64,000 nucleotides of DNA from Rhizobium sp. SG_E_25_P2 (GTDB lineage: Bacteria > Pseudomonadota > Alphaproteobacteria > Rhizobiales > Rhizobiaceae). Made by a program: the position numbers and the translations under genes. The stretch spans positions 1-64,000 of the forward strand of contig NZ_JARXVM010000023.1 in assembly GCF_029892285.1 (NCBI RefSeq), read 5' to 3'. Shown here one piece after another: positions 37,118-44,927 of the stretch. Numbering within the stretch: position 1 is the stretch's first letter; each line of letters opens with the position of its first letter. The notes beneath the pieces were generated by a model, which was not told where the DNA came from, ran no database searches, and saw only the letters and a program-made list of their open reading frames with translations.

Positions 37118-37155
37118 GGCGAGCCTGCTTTTCAGGCGGTCTCGCCTCTTTTTTT
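37118..37155 (+). terminator. Terminator after the aldo/keto reductase gene
   Basis: GGCGAG (37118-37123) pairs with CTCGCC (37141-37146), with an inner stem, and is followed by a long T-run. Confidence 0.8.
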
Positions 37156-37531
37156 GGCAACGGGCCGCCTTAGGGCGCATTTTCTAGCCATTCGATCATT
37201 GGGAAGCTTGTGCGAAGCAGGAAATCGCGTCAACCACGACCTGCTGCCAACAAGTTGCCTCTTTGTGCGGCGCAAAAAATTTTTGAATGTTGTTGCGAGT
37301 GCACAACAGCCGCGGAAATAGATCTTATAGTGCGGAGTGACGTAAGAATAAGACTGAAAATACTTGGATTTTGAACTCAATGTTTGAGTTCAGCCAAATA
37401 GTAAGGGGGGCGTCACCTTAAAGGTTAATTTTTGGTGTCAAACATCCCCCGATTTTTGCATTTGCATTTTAGAGATACCTATGCAACTTTCCGCCAGCGT
37501 AAACGGCGCTCATGCAGGAAAGGGGGCAACA
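37156..37531 (+). promoter_or_regulatory. Long upstream region of the RTX gene, with an operator-like palindrome
   Basis: This stretch of about 375 bases is AT-richer than the rest of the window and carries no convincing gene. It holds a perfect nine-base inverted repeat with a three-base centre (37372-37380 with 37384-37392) and a ribosome site (AAGGGGG) just before the RTX start. No clear -35/-10 pair was found. Confidence 0.45.
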
Positions 37532-38008
37532 ATGGCCACACTCAAGGGTAATAACAAAGACAACAAGCTGAACGGCGACTTCGGCTCGAACAAAAACGAC
37601 ACGATCTGGGGTCTTGGCGGCAAGGACACCATCAAGGGCAAGACGGGCAACGACAAGCTTGATGGTGGCGACGGCAACGATCAGCTGTTCGGCGATGCTG
37701 GCAACGATAAGCTCATCGGCGGCAAGGGCAACGACGTCCTCACCGGCGGCGACGGCAAGGACACGTTCGTGTTCGGCAAGTTGGGCGGCAACGACACGAT
37801 CACCAAATTCGAACTTGGCAAGGACGTGATCCAGATCGCCAAGGGCGTCAACGGCATCAAGAAGGTTGCCGACGTTCTGAAGTTCGCCAAGGAAACCAAG
37901 GGCGGCGACGTCGTGATCAATCTCGGCAAGGATGGCAAGATCACCATCAAGGACGCCGATCTGGCCAAGCTCAAGAAGAATCCGGATAAATTTTTCGACA
38001 TCGTCTGA
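37532..38008 (+). CDS. Small RTX-repeat secreted calcium-binding protein
   Basis: A 158-residue protein with six glycine/aspartate nonapeptide repeats of the GGxGxDxLx kind (about 30-85; for example GGDGNDQLF, GGKGNDVLT) and a C-terminal region ending FFDIV, typical of an uncleaved type I secretion signal. By count it has 27 lysines but no arginine, cysteine or histidine. The frame begins at 37481, but the ATG at 37532 has a much better ribosome site. A strong terminator follows at once, then a glycan-enzyme gene and, 3.8 kb on, a type I exporter, its likely secretion route. Confidence 0.85.
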   Translation: MATLKGNNKDNKLNGDFGSNKNDTIWGLGGKDTIKGKTGNDKLDGGDGNDQLFGDAGNDKLIGGKGNDVLTGGDGKDTFVFGKLGGNDTITKFELGKDVIQIAKGVNGIKKVADVLKFAKETKGGDVVINLGKDGKITIKDADLAKLKKNPDKFFDIV

Positions 38009-38032
38009 TCGTCGAATTTTATCAGAGATATG

Positions 38033-38057
38033 AAAGGGGGCTTTGCCCCCTTTTTTT
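38033..38057 (+). terminator. Terminator after the RTX gene
   Basis: AAAGGGGG (38033-38040) pairs with CCCCCTTT (38046-38053), followed by further T. It separates the RTX gene from the downstream glycan genes. Confidence 0.9.
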
Positions 38058-38119
38058 ATAGTTCATGCTTTGTGAGGCTTTTCCGCCGGCATGGGCGCGG
38101 GAGATGTGGAGACGAGCGA

Positions 38120-40384
38120 ATGAACATGGCGCATGAAGATGAAAGTGGCGGTTCCGACGAGAAGCAGACGACTCCGCGCAAATTTCTCTTCTTGCCATAT
38201 TCTGAAGTGTCCACCCTGCTGGACGAGGGCTTCCTGGATCCCGCCTTTTTCCGCCGCCGCTACAATCTGAGCCTTTCCGATGAGGAAGTGCTCGATCATT
38301 TCAAATGGAATTCGTCCGGCGATGCGCGGTCCTATTCCGCCAAGATGAATGTCCGCGCCTATCTGGACGCCTACCCGGATGTGGAGGAATCCGGCGTTTC
38401 GCCGATCCTTCACTATATCCGTCACGGCCGCAAGAATGGCTATGACATCGTCGCCCATCCGGAATCGGAACAGCAAGGCTCCATGCCGTTGCGCCTCGGC
38501 GACAAGGGTCTCAAACGTCTGATTTCCGCGGGCCAAATCGATGCGAGCTATTACCGAGCCCGCTATGGCGCTGAGATCTCCGACAAGGAAGTCATTCGGC
38601 ATTTCCTCAACAGGTCGACTTATGACGGCCGGTCGTATTCAGACAAGTTTGACGCTATCGGATATCTGCGTTCCAATCCGGATGTTATAGCTGAAGAGTA
38701 CTCTCCACTCTGGCATTATGCGGCGTATGGCAAGGATCAGGAGCGCGCCATCGACGCGAAATGGCGGGACTTCAGCTGGATTCCCGAAGATGTCGAATAT
38801 GTCGCGCCGGATATTCCGTGTGAGGCGACAGAGTCTCCGACGATTGCGATCCATCTGCATATCTTCTATCGCGACTATCTGAACCGGTTTCTCGCGCTGT
38901 TGAGCAATGTTCGCTTCGAGTTCGACTTGCTGATTTCCACGCCTTTTGAAGACATCGAAGACGCCAGTCATGCGTTTTATGATCTGCCAAATGTGCGTCG
39001 GGTCGATTGCCGGGTTGGGGAAAACCGCGGTCGGAACTTTGGGCCGTTTCTGGTCGATTTTCGCGAAGACCTTCAAGACTATGATTTTGTTCTTCATCTT
39101 CATTCAAAGAAATCACTCTATTCCGGTGATGAACAGGCGGGATGGGCGAGCTTCGCGCAAACCTTCCTGTTGGGAGACCATCACGTTGTTTATCGTCATC
39201 TTCAGATCATGCGGGCCGATCCGACGATTGGACTTCTCGCGCTTACGCCGTTCTACAAGCTTCCGCATTGGGCAAACCACACGCTGAAGAATCGGGACAC
39301 TGTGCGGGATCTGGCCGGGCGTCTTGATTTTGAACCGGAACTTGGGTTCCACAGCTATCCGGTCGGCGGCATGTTCTGGATGCGTCCGTCGGCGATGAAG
39401 GCCATGCTGGAATACCCTTGGAGCTATTCGGACTTCCCCGCTGAGGATGGTCAGACCGATGGCGCTCTGCAACACTCTCTGGAGCGCTGCACAGGTTCTA
39501 TCTGCCGCGCTGGCGGCTCAAATGTGCTCTACTACGAGCCTTGGTCGAACCGCTATGCGCTCAATCGATATGACGAACTCGCTGTCTACAAGAAGGAGAG
39601 CAAAGCCAGCCTCGTTCGCCTCGCGCCACATTTCGAGGTCGTATCGAGCGACGTGTTCGATACGCTCGTCTATCGACGGAGCATGGATGTTGAGATCGGG
39701 AAACGCGCGGTCGGCCTGCGTCTCGTCAATGAAGGCCTGATCGACTCCATCGACAACTTCGTGACCCTGCGCAACAAGACGGAACTGGAACTGCGGGTTG
39801 CAGGCAATTTTGTTGGTGATGTCGAACTTGAGCAAGTCTATCGCCGGCTCGCCATAATATTGGACGCTGGGCATCTCGATCTGGAGGAATTTTGCGATCT
39901 TGAATTCGAGGCGGATCTTGCCGATCAGAGACCACGCCTTGCGGTCGTGGACGCGCTGAACGAGATCGGACGCCGCACGAGGCTGATCTTCACAAGCGAT
40001 TCCTATTACAGCAAGGAGCAGATACGCAGGCTGATTGCACGGGCGGGCATTCATGCGCCCCACGAGATATTCGTGTCATCCGCGTTGCAGGCGCGCAAGG
40101 ACAATGGGCGGATCTGGGCGCATATCGCCCGCATTCTGGATGTGGAGAGGGACCGAATTTTGCATATCGGCGACAACATCGTATCCGATATCCAGATCGC
40201 CACGGAGAATGGGCTGGCCACCTTTATTGTTATGCATCCTATGGACAAATTCGGCGCCTGCATGGACCGCGGCATCGATCTCGACGCCTTCAGCGCCCCA
40301 ATGCGGGCGCATTGGTTGAGAATGGCCGAGGCGATCGGTTGCGATCCTTTTTTTGAACACGGGACCATGATCCATGTTGACTGA
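38120..40384 (+). CDS. RgpF-like glycan synthesis protein fused to a HAD phosphatase-like domain
   Basis: A 754-residue protein. Two tandem copies of a module of about 75 residues (about 33-108 and 133-208), each ending in a YPDV or NPDV plus HYxxxG pattern, are followed by a domain like rhamnan synthesis protein F (about 240-480; AIHLHIFYRDYL, VLHLHSKKS, YPVGGMFWMRP). The C-terminal third is a HAD domain (about 508-735; SSDVFDTL, FTSDSYYS, ARKDNG, HIGDNIVSD). Glycan assembly is likely, the exact reaction unknown. The start at 38120 has GGAG at good spacing. The last 11 bases overlap the next gene. Confidence 0.8.
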   Translation: MNMAHEDESGGSDEKQTTPRKFLFLPYSEVSTLLDEGFLDPAFFRRRYNLSLSDEEVLDHFKWNSSGDARSYSAKMNVRAYLDAYPDVEESGVSPILHYIRHGRKNGYDIVAHPESEQQGSMPLRLGDKGLKRLISAGQIDASYYRARYGAEISDKEVIRHFLNRSTYDGRSYSDKFDAIGYLRSNPDVIAEEYSPLWHYAAYGKDQERAIDAKWRDFSWIPEDVEYVAPDIPCEATESPTIAIHLHIFYRDYLNRFLALLSNVRFEFDLLISTPFEDIEDASHAFYDLPNVRRVDCRVGENRGRNFGPFLVDFREDLQDYDFVLHLHSKKSLYSGDEQAGWASFAQTFLLGDHHVVYRHLQIMRADPTIGLLALTPFYKLPHWANHTLKNRDTVRDLAGRLDFEPELGFHSYPVGGMFWMRPSAMKAMLEYPWSYSDFPAEDGQTDGALQHSLERCTGSICRAGGSNVLYYEPWSNRYALNRYDELAVYKKESKASLVRLAPHFEVVSSDVFDTLVYRRSMDVEIGKRAVGLRLVNEGLIDSIDNFVTLRNKTELELRVAGNFVGDVELEQVYRRLAIILDAGHLDLEEFCDLEFEADLADQRPRLAVVDALNEIGRRTRLIFTSDSYYSKEQIRRLIARAGIHAPHEIFVSSALQARKDNGRIWAHIARILDVERDRILHIGDNIVSDIQIATENGLATFIVMHPMDKFGACMDRGIDLDAFSAPMRAHWLRMAEAIGCDPFFEHGTMIHVD

Positions 40385-41489
40385 CGAAAGCTTGCAGGAT
40401 CTGGAAAACTACTTTGTTTTTTCTCTGTCGCCGCTGCTCAACACCTGGTTCGCGGCGTTGACGGTGCAGGCCGAGCTTTTGTCGGACAAGACGGGCGAGC
40501 AGCCGACGATCTTCTTCATCTCGCGCGAAGGCCAATTCCTGTCGCGTGCGTTTGCTGCGTTTTGCCGAACTCGTCGACTGTCCCTGCGTTCACGTCCGTT
40601 GATCGCATCTCGAACATTGTTGATGAAACTGGTGTTTGCGGAGGCAAGCGCAGATCTCGCCGAAAGATTGACCTATCGTGGTTCTTTCGCCGGATTTTTC
40701 AGCGATCGCTTGTCGATGACTTCAGATCAGCTTGCCGGAATCGGCGTCACTCCGGCGATCGCGCTTGGTGATTTGACGCTGCCCCGGGATTCGGCTTGGC
40801 TGGCGCATATGCTCGAGAAGCAGGCTCCCGGTTTTCGTGACTTCCTGAAGGGCCGCCGCGAGGCCTATTGTACATATCTGCGGGAGTCCGGCTATTTCAA
40901 CGGCCCCAGACTGATTGCCGATGTCGGCTACAGTGGAACGATCCAGAAACTCCTGCTGCGGCTCACAGGACTGCCGAGCGCTGGCTATTACTGTATCGGC
41001 ACCAATGCGCTGACGGATGAGCAGTCTGCCGCCGACGGCAACCGGGACGCGCTTTTCGCGCGCCAGGGAAAATTTGGGGATGGCAATCCGCTTCTGGACA
41101 GCACATTGATCTTCGAAGTGTTGATGTCGGCCGACTATGGTCAGGTCGACGATATCGTGCCGATGGCGTCCGCGCCGGGCTATCGCTTCGAGTTTGGCGC
41201 CAAAAGCCGGTCGCAACATCTTTTCCCCCTGCTGTCTCTCGGGCAAGACGCCGTCTGTCGCGAAATTGAGCGAAGCGGCGACATCGAGCTTCGCGACCTG
41301 CTGTCTGACGACTACAAGGAAAATGTCCGTGTCCTGCTGCTCGCGCTGCTGGGCAATCGTCAGTTGGCGCCCGCGCTGGTCCAGCAGATTTCTCAGGTTG
41401 ACGATCGCATGGGCGGCGAAGGCTTTATCAACCCCTGGACTGCGTTGCCGCCTCTGAGAAGAAAAAGAGTAGTCGGCGACAAGGCGTAA
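40374..41489 (+). CDS. COG5610-like protein, C-terminal part of the HAD glycan enzyme
   Basis: A 371-residue protein that resembles the segment following the HAD domain in COG5610 polysaccharide-cluster proteins (FFISREGQFLSRAF, then ADVGYSGTIQKLLLRL and YYCIGTNALTDEQS). It overlaps the previous gene by 11 bases in another frame. Elsewhere these two parts are often one polypeptide, so the pair may act as a split enzyme. No catalytic motif is certain. Confidence 0.7.
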   Translation: MLTDESLQDLENYFVFSLSPLLNTWFAALTVQAELLSDKTGEQPTIFFISREGQFLSRAFAAFCRTRRLSLRSRPLIASRTLLMKLVFAEASADLAERLTYRGSFAGFFSDRLSMTSDQLAGIGVTPAIALGDLTLPRDSAWLAHMLEKQAPGFRDFLKGRREAYCTYLRESGYFNGPRLIADVGYSGTIQKLLLRLTGLPSAGYYCIGTNALTDEQSAADGNRDALFARQGKFGDGNPLLDSTLIFEVLMSADYGQVDDIVPMASAPGYRFEFGAKSRSQHLFPLLSLGQDAVCREIERSGDIELRDLLSDDYKENVRVLLLALLGNRQLAPALVQQISQVDDRMGGEGFINPWTALPPLRRKRVVGDKA

Positions 41490-41599
41490 GCATCTCGCAG
41501 TGCTGGGGACTGAAATCATCTCAGGCCAACCTCGCCCGGAGTACAACATGTCGATTCATGGTCGCGGCGACAGGGAACATGATCTGACGATTGTGCTCA

Positions 41600-41630
41600 C
41601 ATCGGCGGAACTTTTATGGTACAAGAGTCG
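41600..41630 (+). promoter_or_regulatory. Possible promoter of the type I exporter genes
   Basis: A TTGTGC -35-like box followed after about 17-18 bases by TTATGG/TATGGT lies in the 289-base gap between the COG5610-like gene and the ABC transporter. A weak match. Nothing else is recognised in the gap. Confidence 0.25.
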
Positions 41631-41778
41631 AACTCTGTAGAGAAAGCAAACCTTTCATGGGGGGCTTGACTGATGTAAGCGCTATGCGTCGGCGTCGGAC
41701 AATCGCGTGGATGGTAGAAGTGCGGCAGTTTTCCGATGATGTGGCGATAGTCGGACGGCAAAGGGTCTTGAGGCGTCA

Positions 41779-43533
41779 ATGAAGAGTTTGAATCCGAAGA
41801 ACGACGCAGCGTCGATGTTTCAGCATGTGCGAAGCAATATGCTGCGAGGCTTCCTCTATGCGGCCTTTGTCAGCTTCTTCATCAATTTTGCGATGCTGAT
41901 CGGCCCGCTCTTCATGATGCAGGTCTATGAGCGCGTCATCCCGGCGCGCAGTTACGAAACACTGTATGGCCTGATCACAATCGGCGTGTTTGGCGTCATC
42001 CTGTTCGGGATTCTCGATTTCATCCGCAGTTGGACCTATGCGGTGATGGCGGATGTCTTCGCGCGCCGGCTCAATCTTCCGGCCTTGCAGGCTGGGGTTC
42101 TCCGCTCGATTCAGGGTGGGGCAGGGGAAGGCGGCGCGGTGATCAAGGATATCGCCGAATTGCGCGCCTTCATCCAGGGCGGAGCGATTTCCGCGCCGAT
42201 CGACGCCTTCTGGTCGATCGTCTTCCTGATCGCACTCTATTTCCTTCATCCCGTCTATGTCGCTGTCGCTATAATCTATATTCTGGTGATGCTTTTCCTG
42301 AACTTCGTCACCGACCGCGTGACGCGCCAGGCGATCCAGGACGCGAGCAAGGCGCAGCAACGGCATCTTCAGGACGTCGCGAATTCCTTGCGCCATGCCG
42401 AAGTCATCGAAGCCATGGGCATGCTTCCTGCCCTGGTGCGCAACTGGCGCCGGTCCCAGGAAGAGATGTTGGACATGGGCCACGTTTCCAGCGTCCGCAA
42501 CCGCATCGTCGTCGCCATCACCAAGAGCCTGCAAAAGAGTCTGACGATGATCGTCGTCGCCACCGGCGCCTTCCTGACCTTGGCGAACGCCGTCAGCCAT
42601 TCGGTTCTGTTTCCGGCGATGATCATGACCTCGCAGGCTGTCGGCCCCTTCGCCAGCATGATCGAGTCCTGGCGTTCCTGGGTCAACGCGATTGATTCCT
42701 GGGGTCGTATCCGCCTGCTGATCGAAGGTTATGAGAACGAGCGGCAGACCATGCCTGCGCCGGCCGGGGACGGTGATCTCGACATCGACAACCTTATCTA
42801 CATGCCGGATGGCAGGGACACTCCCGTTCTGCGCGGCATTTCCTTTTCTGTCTCCCCCGGCGAAGTGCTTGGCATTGTCGGACCGTCCGGCGCCGGCAAA
42901 TCGACCCTGGCGCGCTGTCTGACCGGCATCATCAAGCCGAGTATGGGCGGCGTCTATCTCGATGGTCATTCGACCTATCTCTGGGAGCGCGGCTCCTTCG
43001 GTCGCGCGATCGGTTATCTGCCGCAAAATCTGTCGCTTCTCGATGGCACCGTGCGGCAGACGATCGCCCGCATGCGCGACAGCGACCCGCGGGACGTGAT
43101 CCGCGCCGCCCAGCTTGCCGGTATTCACGAGTTGATTGGCCGCCTTCCCTTTGGATACGATACGCCGGTCGCAGAAACAGGGCACCTGATGTCGGGCGGG
43201 CAGATGCAGCGGCTCGCTCTGGCCCGCGCCCTTTACGGCGATCCGAAACTCATCATCCTTGATGAGCCGAATTCGAATCTCGATTCCGTCGGCGAGCAGG
43301 CGTTGATCCGAGCCATCGAGACCTGCAAGGCGCGCGGCGCGATCGTGATCATCATCGCCCATCGTCCTTCCGTCATGGCGGTCACCGACAAGATGGTGGT
43401 GATCGAAAACGGCGCGGTGGCCCAGTTTGGCCCGCGCACCGAGGTTATTTCGATGATCACGCCGGACGCGCGTTCGCGGGCTGAATCGCGCCGCCGCACG
43501 ATCAGCAATTCGAATATGCCGGGAGAAGCCTGA
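41779..43533 (+). CDS. Type I secretion ABC transporter (PrtD/RsaD-like)
   Basis: A 584-residue exporter. N-terminal membrane domain (about 20-310; FLYAAFVSFFINFAMLIGPLFMMQVYERVIP) and C-terminal ATPase with Walker A GPSGAGKST (about 367), Q-loop YLPQN, signature MSGGQ (about 471), Walker B LIILDEP and switch His in IIIAHRP. There is no peptidase domain, as expected for RTX-type substrates. It starts after a GAGG site and its stop overlaps the membrane fusion gene (TGATG). Likely exports the small RTX protein upstream. Confidence 0.93.
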   Translation: MKSLNPKNDAASMFQHVRSNMLRGFLYAAFVSFFINFAMLIGPLFMMQVYERVIPARSYETLYGLITIGVFGVILFGILDFIRSWTYAVMADVFARRLNLPALQAGVLRSIQGGAGEGGAVIKDIAELRAFIQGGAISAPIDAFWSIVFLIALYFLHPVYVAVAIIYILVMLFLNFVTDRVTRQAIQDASKAQQRHLQDVANSLRHAEVIEAMGMLPALVRNWRRSQEEMLDMGHVSSVRNRIVVAITKSLQKSLTMIVVATGAFLTLANAVSHSVLFPAMIMTSQAVGPFASMIESWRSWVNAIDSWGRIRLLIEGYENERQTMPAPAGDGDLDIDNLIYMPDGRDTPVLRGISFSVSPGEVLGIVGPSGAGKSTLARCLTGIIKPSMGGVYLDGHSTYLWERGSFGRAIGYLPQNLSLLDGTVRQTIARMRDSDPRDVIRAAQLAGIHELIGRLPFGYDTPVAETGHLMSGGQMQRLALARALYGDPKLIILDEPNSNLDSVGEQALIRAIETCKARGAIVIIIAHRPSVMAVTDKMVVIENGAVAQFGPRTEVISMITPDARSRAESRRRTISNSNMPGEA

Positions 43534-44927
43534 TGTCGTCAGCCTCCATTATCATCCCGAAGTCGGAATATGTCGTTCTCGGCCATCAGCCAAAATCCAA
43601 TCTCAGCGATTGGGACGATGTGGTGGCCGAGGAAGCCGTCAAGAAGTCCACGTTGCGTGGGCCGATTGTGTATGGCGGGTTGACGCTGCTGATCGCCATT
43701 GGCGGCTTTTTCGGCTGGGCCAGCTACGCCCAGGTGGCGCAGGCTTCCGCCGCCCCCGGAAAAATCATCGTCGAGGGCAAGACCAAGACCGTCACCCATC
43801 TTGAGGGCGGCACGTTGTATGCGCTCATGGCGACCGATGGCCAGCATGTCCGCGAGGGTGAGCTCCTGGTCAAGCTGGATGTGACAAGAAGCGTTTCCCA
43901 ACTCGTTCGCCTCAAGCAGGACCTCGTCGTACAGACCATCAAGCTCGAACGTCTGTTGAGCGAGAAGGACGAGCGGAATGACTTCGTGTTTTCAGCCGCA
44001 TTGCCGGTTGGGGTCGAGCAACTGGTTATCGACCAGATGATTGGCACCGAACAGAAGCTGTTCAAGGAAAGACGCAATCAGTTTCTCAATCAACTGGCGT
44101 CTGACAGGTCGATGATTGAGCAGCTCCAGAGCCAGCGCATCGCTCTCCTGGCGCGCAAGGAAGCTCTGGCAAAGCAGCTGGAATTCGTGACGGGGGACTT
44201 CAAGGCGCTGGAGAAACTCCAGAAAAGCCAATTGGCGACCCGGACCAACGCCAATGAGAAACAATATCAGATGCTGGATCTGAAAACGCGGCTTTCGGAC
44301 AATGATTTCGATCTCGCCGACAATGTCCAGCGCGAGATGCAGGCGGAGCTGAGCCTGTCGAATCGGCGGATGGAATATTTCAAGGGCATCTCCGAGCAGA
44401 TCCAGCAGGCCCAGGCCGAGATCGCGCGCATTCGCCAGGAAATAGTCTCCGCCGAAGACGTGGTCGCAAAGGCGGATATCCGTTCGCCGCAGGATGGCAT
44501 CGTCGCCAATATCAGGGTCAGGACGCCAGGTTCGGCTGTTCCCGCCGGTCAGCCTATTCTCGACATCGTTCCGGACGATCAGCGCATGCTTGTCGAAGGG
44601 CGGGCTAAAGCCGCCGACATCGATTCCCTGCGGGTCGGCGCCAAAACAGAAATCCGGTTGTCCGCGTTCGGATCGGCGGAACTGCATCCTTTGGTGGGCC
44701 AGATCACCTATATCGCGCCAGACAGCATCGTGGACGAAAAGACCCAAGAAACGGTCTATGTGGTGCAGGCGACGATCGACAAGGAAGAGCTCGCCAAGCA
44801 GCCCAACCTGTTTCTCTATCCCGGCATGAATGCGGACTTGTACATCATCAACGGAACGCGAACCGCCATGGCCTATCTCACCGGTCCCCTCATGCGCGGC
44901 TTCAACAAGGCATTCCGTGAGCAGTAA
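43533..44927 (+). CDS. Type I secretion membrane fusion protein (HlyD/PrtE family)
   Basis: A 464-residue periplasmic adaptor: one N-terminal membrane segment (about 46-68), a split lipoyl domain, a long coiled coil (about 105-300) and a C-terminal beta-barrel region (DIRSPQDGIVANIRVRTPGSAVPAGQP, VEGRAKAADIDSLRVG). It links the ABC exporter to a TolC-like outer channel, which is not in the window. It is coupled to the exporter at its start, and the next glycosyltransferase begins 11 bases before its end. Confidence 0.94.
   Translation: MSSASIIIPKSEYVVLGHQPKSNLSDWDDVVAEEAVKKSTLRGPIVYGGLTLLIAIGGFFGWASYAQVAQASAAPGKIIVEGKTKTVTHLEGGTLYALMATDGQHVREGELLVKLDVTRSVSQLVRLKQDLVVQTIKLERLLSEKDERNDFVFSAALPVGVEQLVIDQMIGTEQKLFKERRNQFLNQLASDRSMIEQLQSQRIALLARKEALAKQLEFVTGDFKALEKLQKSQLATRTNANEKQYQMLDLKTRLSDNDFDLADNVQREMQAELSLSNRRMEYFKGISEQIQQAQAEIARIRQEIVSAEDVVAKADIRSPQDGIVANIRVRTPGSAVPAGQPILDIVPDDQRMLVEGRAKAADIDSLRVGAKTEIRLSAFGSAELHPLVGQITYIAPDSIVDEKTQETVYVVQATIDKEELAKQPNLFLYPGMNADLYIINGTRTAMAYLTGPLMRGFNKAFREQ

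Noticed and set aside
37132-37380. Open frame of 82 codons on the minus strand upstream of the RTX gene
   Set aside because: No recognisable motif, poor ribosome site, and it overlaps the terminator of the aldo/keto reductase gene. The region is better read as a regulatory upstream stretch.
37532-38008. RTX gene as a fragment of a larger toxin or adhesin
   Set aside because: It has its own ribosome site, complete C-terminal secretion-type tail and a terminator on its 3' side, and no related remnants lie around it.
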